A program made the position numbers and the translations under genes. 64,000 nt of DNA from Azospirillum sp. TSA2s (lineage in GTDB: Bacteria; Pseudomonadota; Alphaproteobacteria; Azospirillales; Azospirillaceae): the NCBI RefSeq assembly GCF_004923315.1, contig NZ_CP039649.1, positions 768,001 through 832,000 on the forward strand, in the 5' to 3' direction. Shown here piece by piece: positions 1-8,695 of the stretch. Each line of letters begins with the position of its first letter. The first letter of the stretch is position 1. Under the pieces are notes generated by a model. The model worked only from the letters and a program-made list of their open reading frames with translations. It was not told where the DNA came from and ran no database searches.

Positions 1-387
1 CGAGCGTCGCCGCGATCTGGACGGCGGCGCCCTGCCCCTTCGGGTTCTGGTAGTCCGGCCGCAGCCAGCGGACGAGCCCGTCGCGTTCCTCGCGGTGACG
101 CTCGGCGTTCAGCGCCACGAGATTTTCCAGAATCCGCGCATCCTCCAGATCGGCAGGCCAGCCATAGGCGTCCGCCACCGCATGGTCGATCCGGCTGTGG
201 AGGTCCAGCATCACGCCGACCTGTCCCAACTGGTAGATCTCCATCTCGCGTGCGGTCAGCTCCTCCCGGCTCCGCCCCTTTTCCAGGACATTGTAAAGCT
301 CGGTCAGCGTCAGCCGGTCCGAATGCGCGGCCAGCACCCGCTTGCGATGGGCGTCGAGTTCCTCGGCAAGCTGCCCGATCACCCGCT
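1..387 (-). pseudogene. MmeI-like restriction-modification gene, C-terminal fragment (runs off window)
   Basis: Third piece of a minus-strand gene whose other pieces lie at 1908-2212 and 4776-7339. Read on the minus strand from 387 to 1 it is open throughout. It begins QKRVIGQLAEELDAHRK, directly continuing the ...FPFPNATPH end of the middle piece once the IS66 copy and one 8-bp target duplication are removed. This helical segment follows the target-recognition part of the enzyme and resembles the C-terminal tail of MmeI/Type IIL-like proteins. The stop codon lies outside the window. Standing alone it has no start and should not be translated. Frame continuity is seen directly; the family assignment comes from the N-terminal piece. 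Confidence 0.85.
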
Positions 388-395
388 TCTGATGC

Positions 396-1907
396 GTATT
401 TGCTCACCTGGCTGGCTGAGCGCGTGACGCCGGCTCGAGCCGGCTCGGGGTTGCGCGCATTGGGGGTGGGGTGACGATCCGGTGTTGCGTCGTGGGGGGC
501 TGACGTGAGTCAAAGGCGGGATGACAGTTCCGCCGCGTTATCGCCTGAGCGACGCCGAGAAGGACGCCCTGCTAATCGAGCAGGCGGCGCTGATCGAGCG
601 CATGGCCGCACGGATTGCCGAACTGGAAGCCTTGGTCGGCAAGCCGAAGAAGACCTCGGCGAACTCGCACATCCCGCCGTCCCAGGATGGCCCCGGGGGC
701 AAGACCGGCAAGGCGAAGCGGGGGCGCAAACCGCGGCCGTCCCGTCCCGGTGTCGCGCGGCCGCTCACGCCCGACCCTGATCGCACCGAGCGCCGTCTCG
801 CCGAGGAATGCCCGCATTGCCAAACGGCGCTGTTGGCAGCGGGACAGCGCTGCCGGCATCGCTACGACCACATTGACCTGCCCGAAGTCCGCCCGGTGGT
901 GACGCGGGTGGAGCTGTTCGGCGGCCGCTGCGGTTCGTGTGGACGGCGCTATCGGGCTGAACCGCCCGCCGCCATGCCGCCGGGAACGCCCTTCGGCCCA
1001 GGGATCCGCTCGCTGCTGGCCTACCTGCATCACAGCCATCATGTCGGCTTCGAGCGGCTGTCGCGCCTGCTGAAGGAGGTGTTTGGGCTGAGCATCTCCG
1101 AAGGCGCCATCGCCAATGCCTTCCGCCGCATGGGGTCGGCGTTCGATACTGCCTGCGCGGCGATCAAGACCAAGCTCCTGACCGCTCCCGTCATCGCCTC
1201 GGACGAAACCACAACCCGGGTTGACGGCGTGACCCACTGGCAGTGGGTGTTCCAGTCCGATGAGGCTGTGCTGCACACCATTGCCCCCAGCCGGGGACGG
1301 GCGGTCGCCGCCGACATTCTGGGGGATCATCGACCCGAGGTGTGGGTCTCTGACCGCTACGCCGGCCAGCAGGAGCTGGGGCAAGTTCATCAGGTCTGCC
1401 TGGCCCATGTCTTACGCGACGTTCAGTACGCCATCGACTGCGGCGACAGCGTGGTGGCGCCGAAACTCCGGGATCATCTGCGCTGGGCCATCCGTGTCGG
1501 CAAGCGAAGACCGGAGTTGAAGGACAGCACGCTCGCCGCTTACGCCGCCAAGGCCGAGCGCCGCCTCGATGCGCTGCTCGGTGTCCCCGCTGCCCATCCG
1601 GCTGGCCGCGAACTGCAGCGCCAGATCAAGGCGTGGCGCGGCAAGTTCTTTGTCTTTCTCAGCGACCGCCGCGTGCCACCGACCAACAACGTCAGTGAGC
1701 AGGAAATCCGCCCGTCCGTGATCTTCCGCAAGGTGACGAACGGCTTCCGCTCCGACTGGGGGCCGGGCATCCACGCAGGCTATCGTTCCGTCACCGGAAC
1801 CGCGCGCCGCCAAGGCCAGTCCGCCTGGACCGCCATCCGCAACCTCATCGACGGCACCTTCGTCGTCGCTTAAAGGCTCAGCTGCCGCCAGCCAGGTGAG
1901 CAAACAC
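396..1907 (+). mobile_element. IS66-family insertion sequence, copy 1 (1512 bp)
   Basis: Complete element. The ends are near-perfect inverted repeats sharing TTTGCTCACCTGGCTGGC, preceded by GTA at the left end and GTG at the right. It is flanked by an 8-bp direct repeat, TCTGATGC (388-395 and 1908-1915), the duplication size usual for IS66. It carries a single transposase gene and no tnpA/tnpB, as in the ISBst12-like group. It sits inside the MmeI-like gene. A palindrome CCGGCTCGAGCCGG lies in the leader between the left end and the transposase. Confidence 0.95.
521..1873 (+). CDS. IS66-family transposase (copy 1)
   Basis: 450-residue DDE transposase. The N-terminal coiled segment (about residues 10-45) is followed by a KKTSANSHIPPSQD stretch typical of IS66 and by a zinc-binding CPHC...CGSCGRR region (about 96-150). 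The catalytic core includes IASDETTTR and WVSDRYAGQ with the two Asp residues, and the C-terminal signature PTNNVSEQEIRP with the Glu. The start lies 125 bp inside the left end and the stop 34 bp before the right end. The same protein is encoded by the four other copies in this window. Confidence 0.95.
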   Translation: MTVPPRYRLSDAEKDALLIEQAALIERMAARIAELEALVGKPKKTSANSHIPPSQDGPGGKTGKAKRGRKPRPSRPGVARPLTPDPDRTERRLAEECPHCQTALLAAGQRCRHRYDHIDLPEVRPVVTRVELFGGRCGSCGRRYRAEPPAAMPPGTPFGPGIRSLLAYLHHSHHVGFERLSRLLKEVFGLSISEGAIANAFRRMGSAFDTACAAIKTKLLTAPVIASDETTTRVDGVTHWQWVFQSDEAVLHTIAPSRGRAVAADILGDHRPEVWVSDRYAGQQELGQVHQVCLAHVLRDVQYAIDCGDSVVAPKLRDHLRWAIRVGKRRPELKDSTLAAYAAKAERRLDALLGVPAAHPAGRELQRQIKAWRGKFFVFLSDRRVPPTNNVSEQEIRPSVIFRKVTNGFRSDWGPGIHAGYRSVTGTARRQGQSAWTAIRNLIDGTFVVA

Positions 1908-2212
1908 TCTGATGCGGCGTGGCGTTGGGGAAGGGGAAGGTGTCGAAGCAGCGGGTTTTGTTGTAGCGCGGCCGATCTTCCAGCGTACCACCCGCTGCCA
2001 AAGCCCATTTGACATGGATATTGCTGCTCAAGACGCCAAGGGAATACCCATCGCTGAGCGCGATGTTAATCAGCATGTTATCAGGCAGAATCCGTTCCGT
2101 TAAAAATTGGAAAATTCTATGTCTTGCGGTCTCTACCGTAGCAATAAACCTCGCTGTCCCACCAATGGCTTTCCTTAGCTCAGGCCTAGCTTTCCCGAAC
2201 CTCCACCACATA
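1908..2212 (-). pseudogene. MmeI-like restriction-modification gene, middle fragment
   Basis: Minus-strand fragment of about 100 codons between the IS21 and IS66 insertions. It reads MWWRFGKARPELRKAIGG at its upstream edge and PRYNKTRCFDTFPFPNATPH at its downstream edge. The RYNxTRCFDxFPFP motif is characteristic of the target-recognition/C-terminal region of MmeI-type methyltransferases. Joined to 4777-4776 on one side and 387 on the other, after dropping one duplication copy at each site, the frame is uninterrupted. On its own it has neither start nor stop. Confidence 0.88.
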
Positions 2213-2337
2213 CGCGCATATGTGCATCGGCGTGGAACAGTAGGCCAGTTTCGGGGGTGATCGGCGTCCAAAACCCAGCCACCTCCTGATCTGGCAGACT
2301 TCCACCCTGGGTTGGACGACAGGGTGGCCAAGCGAGG

Positions 2338-3858
2338 ATGCTGACGGTGGAGACGATAGCGCGGATCCGACGGGAGCACGCGAAGGGGAAGAGTGAGCGG
2401 GCGATCGCCCGGTCGCTGAAGGTGTCGCGGGAGACGGTGAGCAAGTACCTGCGCTCGGGGGAGACGGCGCCGCGCTATGAGCGGCAGGTGCAGCCCTATC
2501 CGCAGTTGGGGGCCTTCCAGAAGGAGTTGGAGCGGCTGGTCGAGGAGAACGATCGTCAGCCGGCGCGGGACCGGCTCGATTACCTAGGCCTCTTCAAGCG
2601 CCTTCAGGCGTTGGGGTTTCCGGGCGGCTATGATGCAGTGCGCCGCTACATCAAGCGTTTCCGGCAGCACCAGCCGGTGGTCACTTCGACGCAGGGCTTT
2701 GTTCCGCTGACCTTTGCCCCAGGCGAAGCCTATCAGTTCGACTGGGCCGAGGACTGGGTCATCTTGGACGGCGTCACCACCAAGGTGCAGGTGGCGCACG
2801 TCCGGCTGTGCCACAGCCGCATGCCCTTCGTCCGAGTCTACCCGCGCCAGACCCAAGAGATGGTGTTTGATGCCCACGCCGGCGCCGCGGCCTTTTACGG
2901 CGGGCTGTGCGAGCGTGGCATCTACGACAACATGAAGACGGCGGTCGAGGCCGTGTTCGTCGGCAAGGACCGCCAGTTCAACCGCCGCTTCGCCCAGATG
3001 TGTTCGCATTATCTGGTCGAGCCTGTGGCCTGCACACCGGCGGCGGGCTGGGAAAAGGGACAGGTCGAGAATCAGGTCGGCACCTTGCGGCAGCGCCTGT
3101 TCACGCCGCGTCCCCGCGTGAAGACACTGGAGGAACTGAACGACTGGCTGCGTGGTGAGGTGGAGAGCTGGGCGCGGGACACCGCGCATCCAGAATGCCG
3201 AAGTCGCAGCGTGTGGGAGATGTTCCAGGCCGAGCGGCCGGCGCTGATCGCGGTGACCGATCCGTTCGACGGCTTCCACGAGACCACCGTCAGCGCCTCG
3301 AAGACCTGCCTGATCCGCTTCGAGCGCAACCGCTACAGCGTGGCCGCCATGGCCGCTGGCCGGCCGGTACAGGTGCGCGCCTACGCCGACCGCATCGTTG
3401 TGTGGTGGAACGGTCAGGTGGTGGCCGAGCACCGGCGCCGCTTCGACCGCGATGCCACCGTCTACGATCCCTGGCACTACCTGCCCATCCTCACCCGCAA
3501 ACCGGGGGCGCTGCGCAACGGCGCGCCATTCCGGGACTGGGAGCTGCCGCCGGGGCTGAGCAAGGTGAAGGCCCGGCTGGGACGCTCCAACGAGGCGGAC
3601 CGGCAGTTCGTGGCGATCCTCGGCGCCATTCTCAGCGACGGGCTCGATGCAGTGGAAGCCGCCTGTCAGACTGCATTGCAGGATGGACCCTGTGGCAGCG
3701 ACGTGGTGCTGAACATCCTTGCCCGCCGCCATGACATCACGCCATCGGCACCGCTGGCGGTGCCCGCCGCCTTGACGTTGCGGATCGAGCCGGCCGCCGA
3801 TTGCGCCCGCTACGACCGCCTGCGGACCGCCGGGGAGGCCTGCCATGGAGCGGCATGA
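2338..3858 (+). CDS. istA: IS21-family transposase IstA
   Basis: 506-residue transposase. It has an N-terminal helix-turn-helix (about residues 5-38, RAIARSLKVSRETVSKYL), then an rve/DDE integrase core with YQFDWAED, IYDNMKTAVE and the Glu-bearing GWEKGQVENQVGTLRQRLF. The C-terminal half is Mu-like and includes the EHRRRFDR region. It overlaps istB by 14 bp, the normal IS21 arrangement that couples the two products. Confidence 0.95.
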   Translation: MLTVETIARIRREHAKGKSERAIARSLKVSRETVSKYLRSGETAPRYERQVQPYPQLGAFQKELERLVEENDRQPARDRLDYLGLFKRLQALGFPGGYDAVRRYIKRFRQHQPVVTSTQGFVPLTFAPGEAYQFDWAEDWVILDGVTTKVQVAHVRLCHSRMPFVRVYPRQTQEMVFDAHAGAAAFYGGLCERGIYDNMKTAVEAVFVGKDRQFNRRFAQMCSHYLVEPVACTPAAGWEKGQVENQVGTLRQRLFTPRPRVKTLEELNDWLRGEVESWARDTAHPECRSRSVWEMFQAERPALIAVTDPFDGFHETTVSASKTCLIRFERNRYSVAAMAAGRPVQVRAYADRIVVWWNGQVVAEHRRRFDRDATVYDPWHYLPILTRKPGALRNGAPFRDWELPPGLSKVKARLGRSNEADRQFVAILGAILSDGLDAVEAACQTALQDGPCGSDVVLNILARRHDITPSAPLAVPAALTLRIEPAADCARYDRLRTAGEACHGAA

Positions 3859-4576
3859 TGTGATGGCGATGATGGCCGAGCTGAGCTTGGCCGGCATGCG
3901 CGCCGCCTACGACGAGGTGATGCGCGATGGGCTGAAGCGGCAGCGCTCGCCCCAGCAGATCCTGGGCGATCTGCTGGCGGCGGAGGTGGCGGAGAAGAAG
4001 GCCCGCTCCATCCGCTATCAGCTGGGAGCGGCCAAGCTGCCCTTGGCCAAAACCCTGGCCGAGTTCGACTTCACCGCCAGCCCGGTCAACGAGGCGGTGG
4101 TGCGCGATCTGCACGATGGCGGCTTTCTGAAGACGCAGCGTAACGCCGTGTGCGTCGGCGGGACCGGCACCGGCAAGACGCACCTGTGCATTGCCATCAC
4201 GGCCAACTGCGTGCGCCATGGCGCCCGCGCCCGCTTCTTCAACGTCATCGACCTGGTGAACCGGCTGGAAGCGGAAACCCGGGCCGGACAGGCCGGCCGG
4301 CTTGCCGAACAGCTGACCCGCGTCGATCTCGTTGTGCTCGACGAGTTGGGCTACCTGCCGTTTTCCCAGAGCGGAGGGCAGCTGCTGTTCCATCTGATCA
4401 GCAAGCTTTACTCCCAGACCTCAGTGCTCATCACCACGAACTTGAGCTTTGCCGAATGGCCGACCGTCTTCGGCGGCGATGCCAAGATGACGACCGCCTT
4501 GCTCGACCGGCTGACGCATCACTGCGACATCCTCGAAACCGGCAACGAAAGCTGGCGGTTCAAGAACCGCTCCTGA
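3845..4576 (+). CDS. istB: IS21-family helper ATPase IstB
   Basis: 243-residue AAA+ ATPase of the DnaC/IstB family that directs IstA to target DNA. Walker A is GGTGTGKTH (about residues 105-113) and Walker B is VDLVVLDELGYLPFS (about 160-174). Length and motif spacing match full-length IstB. It starts inside the end of istA. The remaining 200 bp to the right IS end hold no gene. Confidence 0.95.
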   Translation: MERHDVMAMMAELSLAGMRAAYDEVMRDGLKRQRSPQQILGDLLAAEVAEKKARSIRYQLGAAKLPLAKTLAEFDFTASPVNEAVVRDLHDGGFLKTQRNAVCVGGTGTGKTHLCIAITANCVRHGARARFFNVIDLVNRLEAETRAGQAGRLAEQLTRVDLVVLDELGYLPFSQSGGQLLFHLISKLYSQTSVLITTNLSFAEWPTVFGGDAKMTTALLDRLTHHCDILETGNESWRFKNRS

Positions 4577-4775
4577 GCAGCCCATCTCATCCACCCGCTC
4601 GTTGCCCAGGGGAGCCCACAGGTCCCTCCCACGCGCGCCGCTGCGTCAGCAATGAGAGCACTTCGCGGCGCGCGCGGGACCCTCCCGTGGACACCCTGGA
4701 CAACGGGTTCTGCAACCTCAGGCGTGGCTGGATATTGGACGCCGATGCTGGCTGGTTTTTGGAAGCCGATTGACA

Positions 4776-7339
4776 CGCGCATACTCCGCGCCATCTTTCG
4801 ATTTCGATTTTGCATTCCTTTCCGGCTTCACGCGATCCAACAGCCACTGATAAACGTCAGGATACTTCTGTCTGACCTCGGCTTCCGTCATGCCGAACAG
4901 GTCGATCACCATCAGCCCGCGGGAGCGCCCGGTCAGGTCACGGCCGTTCCGATATTCGCGTATCTTCTCTTCCAATCCGGCAATCCGCCCCAACCCGAGC
5001 GCGCGCGCCTGTGCCGGGGTGACGAGGAAGCCCGAGCCATGGAGCTTCACGCCGGGAGAGGATAGCCCGTCATTTGCCTTGAGCGCTTTCGCCGCCGTCA
5101 CGTCCGCACCGGTGGTCAGGTTCGCATGTATGCGCCCTTGTCGCACGGCAAGCACCACCGGCACCGCCCCATCGCGATCCGGTGCCTGTCCTTCATGCAC
5201 CACCGTCTTCAACAAGCCGGTCCGTTCGTCATGTTCGACGAGCGCACCCACCGTCATCGCCACGCGCACGGCCGCCGCGCCCTGCCCGTCCGCCCAGGGG
5301 TGGTCTGGGATGGCGAAAGCCAGATACAGCGGTGTCTTTGCGTCCAGATGCCGTTGGATGACCCGGCGGCTGAAGGTCTGGGTGATGCTGTTGGTGGTGA
5401 TGAAGCCGAAGCGCCGGGCCGCTCCCTTGCGCACCAGATCGGCCGCCTTGTCCCACCAGTAGGTGACGAAATCGGCGCCGCCGGGCATGTGCGGATAGGC
5501 CTTCCACAGCGCCTCGGCATAGCCGTCGCCCAGTTCGGCGCGCAAATCCTTGCCGGCGATGAAGGGCGGATTGCCGACGATGTAATCGGCCTCCGGCCAG
5601 TCCGCCGGCCTGGCGCCGACATGGCGTTGCAGCGGAACCGTCCGGCTTTCGTCCGGCACCTCCTGGCCGGTGAAGGGGTCGGTCTTCCAGCTGAGGCCGT
5701 CCCACTTCACCCGCGGCTGCCCGGCCTCGTCCAGCATCGGTTCCACCCGATCCCAGGTCAGCACCGCGTCGCACTGCCGGATGTTGTCGTAGGAGTGGAG
5801 GATCGGCTCGCTCAGGCTTTCCGGCCCGCGCTGGCGCAGATGGCATTGCAGATGACCGATCCAGATCACCAGTTCGGCGATCGGCACGGCGCGGGGGTTC
5901 TTTTCCAGCCCAAGAAGCTGGTGCGGACCGACGGTGTGCCCGGCGAGATCGAGATTGGCCTGCGTCCCTCCGCCGATGTCCTCCAGCGTCGCAATGACCT
6001 CCCCTTCCAGGGCCTTCATCTTCTCCAGGGCGACGTAAAGAAAGTTTCCACTTCCGCAGGCCGGATCCAGTATTTTCACAGAACAGAGCTTTTGGTGGAA
6101 ATCCTTGATCTGCTTGATCGCTTGCGCCGGATCGTTCTTTTGCCGCGCATTCTCGGCGATCACCTGCGCGTTCCGCCACTCCGCCATCAGCGGTTCGATG
6201 ACGGCCGGCACCACCAGTCTTTCCACATAGGCGCGCGGCGTGAAGAACGCGCCGTATTGGCTGCGCTCGCGCTTGCTCAGCGCGTTTTCCAGCAGGGTGC
6301 CGAAGATCGCCGGCTCCACATTCTTCCAGTCGCGTGAACAGGCGGCGATCAGTTCGCCGATCTCCTGTTCGTCGAGCGCCAGCGCCTCGGCTTCGCGGAA
6401 CAGCCCGCCGTTGAAGTGGCGGACGCGGGCGCGGATGGTGGTGTCGTGATCGCTGCCCTTGTCCATGCTGCGCCAGAAGGGTTCCAGATAGCGCGGCAGG
6501 AATTGCGGGTTCGGCCGGGCGTCGTCCAGCACGCCGGTGAAGGCGCCGTCCGGCAGCAGCCCGACATTCTGCGCGAAGGCGGTGAACAGACAGCGCATCA
6601 GGAACAGCGCCACCTGTTTCGGCTCGTAGCGCTTTTCCAGGCTCTGCGCCAGCCGGGCAAGCCGCTGTGCGATGTCCCGCGTCACCTCGGCCCGCCGGGC
6701 GCTGGGGTCGAGGCTTTTAGGGGCTTCCCAGATCGCCTTCAGCCGCGCCCGTATCTCCGGATCGGCGAGATCCGCCAGCCTGATCCGGTGCGACCGGCTG
6801 TCGGGAAAGGGCATGTAGGCCTTCCCCAGCCCGGTGAAGTCGGCATAGGTCTCGATCACATGCCCGACATCGACGACGATCAGGAAGGGTGGCCAGCCGT
6901 GATCGGTCGGCAGCGCCTTGGCATAGCGTTCGGCCTGGGCGCGCGCCTGCCGCATCAGCCGGTCCCATGACGGGCGTGTCCCGGCAGGCGGGGAACTGTG
7001 GGGCAACCCGCCGAACAGGTCGCCCACTTCCTGCCCGCCGCGCTGGCGCTTGCGCGACTGTTTGGCCTCCAGGACGAAGCAATCCCGCTTGTAGCAGTCG
7101 AGATAGTTGTTCCGCCCGTCATCGCCCTCCAGATCGAGCGCCCGCACCCTCTTTTCATAGACGTAGTTGTTGAGCGCGTCCTGTTCCGACGACGCTTCCG
7201 GCTCCGCCGTCCCGATCAGCGCGCAGAGCTGGTTGATGAATTTCTGATAATTGGCGCGCTCCGACCCGCCCTTGTCGCTCCAATATTTGATGAAGGCTTC
7301 GGGGGAATGATGCGCAGTGAAATCGACAGCGACGCACAT
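4776..7339 (-). pseudogene. MmeI-like (Type IIL) restriction-modification enzyme, N-terminal fragment
   Basis: About 854 codons of a fused endonuclease-methyltransferase cut by the IS21 element. Near residue 81 there is D-x9-E-x-K (D81, E91, K93 in CFVLEAKQ), the same spacing as the MmeI nuclease motif. A helical connector follows, then SAM-binding motif I DPACGSGNF (about residue 425) and the adenine-methyltransferase motif IV NPPF (about residue 588). Start chosen at MCVAVDFTAHH; an in-frame ATG at 7462 would add 41 residues without family similarity. With the two downstream fragments it makes at least 1085 codons, in range for MmeI-type enzymes. The separated fragment lacks its target-recognition end, so specific cutting or methylation is unlikely. 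It runs 19 codons into the IS before a stop at 4718. Confidence 0.9.
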
Positions 7340-7742
7340 GCCGTCCGCAACAGAGCCGGCATGTGAGTCAATACGCAACTCATGAGAGCCACATCCCTGT
7401 CTTACATCGGCTCTCATACCATCACCACGGAAAAATTCCCCAAATAAGAGAAATTTGACCATGCGATAGATATTTTATGCCGTCAAAATCTTCCCGCTTC
7501 CAGCCGATAGATGCAAGAATGGATGCACAAATCCGATAACTTAGCGGAAGCTATCCGCGGCGTTGACGACAAAATTCCTCATAGAAAAGAATTCTATCAG
7601 AACACTTCAGCCGACTCGATACGAATAATACAATGGAGTTCAATGATCAACTTTTCTTTTTATTTTTATACATTTGCAGGATCACCAACAATCAATAAGG
7701 ATTATCCAACATCCCCATGCATTCATTTGCCCCCAAATACGA
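7340..7742. other. AT-richer intergenic region upstream of the R-M gene
   Basis: About 400 bp noticeably richer in A+T than the liu operon beside it, with runs such as TTTTCTTTTTATTTTT near 7652. It presumably holds the promoter of the R-M gene, which reads leftward. No convincing coding region: open frames here lack a ribosome-binding site and recognisable protein character. The base composition fits the edge of an acquired segment. Confidence 0.5.
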
Positions 7743-7776
7743 AAGGGCCGCGCCCCCTTTCGGAAGCGCGGCCCTT
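7743..7776 (-). terminator. Terminator hairpin after the liu operon
   Basis: Perfect 11-bp stem (AAGGGCCGCGC / GCGCGGCCCTT) with a 12-base loop, 17 bp beyond the HMG-CoA lyase stop. On the minus strand the stem is followed by only a short T-rich stretch (TTTCGTATTT), so termination may be partly Rho-assisted. Confidence 0.7.
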
Positions 7777-7793
7777 CGTTGCCGAAGATTCCC

Positions 7794-8693
7794 TCACGCA
7801 CAACCACGAGCGCGGGCCACCTTCGATGCGGTGGGGCGACCGATGGCGTCGCTGATGAACGCACCGGCCGCTATCAACTTGTCCAGATCGACCCCGGTCT
7901 CGATGCCGAGGCCGTTCAGCATGTACAGCACGTCCTCGCTCGCCACGTTGCCGCTGGCGCCCTTGGCATAGGGGCAGCCGCCGAGACCGGCGACGGAGCT
8001 GTCGACCACCGCCACGCCCATCTGCAGGGCCGCCAGGATGTTGGCCAGCGCCTGCCCGTAGGTGTCGTGGAAGTGGACGGCGATCTTCTCCACCGGCACC
8101 CGCTCCGCCACCGCGGCGATCATCGCCTGCGCCTTGGTCGGCGTACCCGTGCCGATGGTGTCGCCCAGCGAGATCTCGTAGCAGCCCATGGCGAACAGCC
8201 GCTCCGCCACATCCGCCACCGCCTTCGGCGCGATCTCCCCCTCATAGGGGCAGCCGAGCACGCAGGAGACATATCCCCGCACCGGCACGCCCGCCGCCTT
8301 GGCCTGCTCCATCACCGGCGCGAAGCGGTCCAGGCTCTCGGCGATGGAGCAGTTGATGTTCTTCTGGCTGAAGCTTTCCGACGCGGCGCCGAACACCGCC
8401 ACCTCGTCGGCCTTGGCCGCCAGCGCGCCCTCCAGCCCCTTCAGATTCGGGGTGAGGGCGGCATAGCGGACGCCGGGCTTGCGGGCGATGCCGGCCAGCA
8501 CCTCGGCGCTGTCGCCCATCTGCGGCACCCATTTGGGCGAGACGAAGCTGGCCGCCTCGACCACGCTCAACCCGGCGTCGGACAGGCGGTTGACCAGCTC
8601 CACCTTCACCGCGGTCGGCACCATCGACTTTTCGTTCTGGAGGCCGTCGCGCGGGCCGACCTCCACCATGCGGACGAAATTCGGCAACTGCAT
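7794..8693 (-). CDS. mvaB: Hydroxymethylglutaryl-CoA lyase
   Basis: 299-residue TIM-barrel lyase that cleaves HMG-CoA to acetyl-CoA and acetoacetate, the last step of leucine breakdown. Visible motifs: VEVGPRDGLQNE at the N-terminus (divalent-metal and substrate residues), VFGAASESFSQKNINCS, the metal-binding HFHDTYG, and GLGGCPYAKGASGN with the catalytic Cys. Full length for bacterial enzymes. It is the last gene of the liu operon, starting 2 bp after the carboxylase biotin-subunit stop, so it is surely cotranscribed. Also called liuE in liu nomenclature. Confidence 0.96.
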   Translation of the reverse strand: MQLPNFVRMVEVGPRDGLQNEKSMVPTAVKVELVNRLSDAGLSVVEAASFVSPKWVPQMGDSAEVLAGIARKPGVRYAALTPNLKGLEGALAAKADEVAVFGAASESFSQKNINCSIAESLDRFAPVMEQAKAAGVPVRGYVSCVLGCPYEGEIAPKAVADVAERLFAMGCYEISLGDTIGTGTPTKAQAMIAAVAERVPVEKIAVHFHDTYGQALANILAALQMGVAVVDSSVAGLGGCPYAKGASGNVASEDVLYMLNGLGIETGVDLDKLIAAGAFISDAIGRPTASKVARARGCA

Positions 8694-8695
8694 CG

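Larger units (their letters stand above)
2221..4775 (+). mobile_element. IS21-family insertion sequence (2555 bp)
   Basis: Complete element with istA and istB. It begins TGTGCATCGGCG and ends CCGATTGACA, and is flanked by an 8-bp duplication CGCGCATA (2213-2220 and 4776-4783). As usual for IS21, each end carries several related imperfect copies of a terminal repeat (core ATCGGCGTCCAA...CCAGCCA): two at the left, near 2225 and 2260, and two at the right, near 4730 and 4755. It interrupts the MmeI-like gene in codon 855. Confidence 0.93.

Noticed and set aside
7511..7855. 114-codon plus-strand frame between the R-M gene and HMG-CoA lyase
   Set aside because: No ribosome-binding site, no protein character, and it runs through the terminator hairpin at 7743-7776 into the 3' end of the lyase gene.
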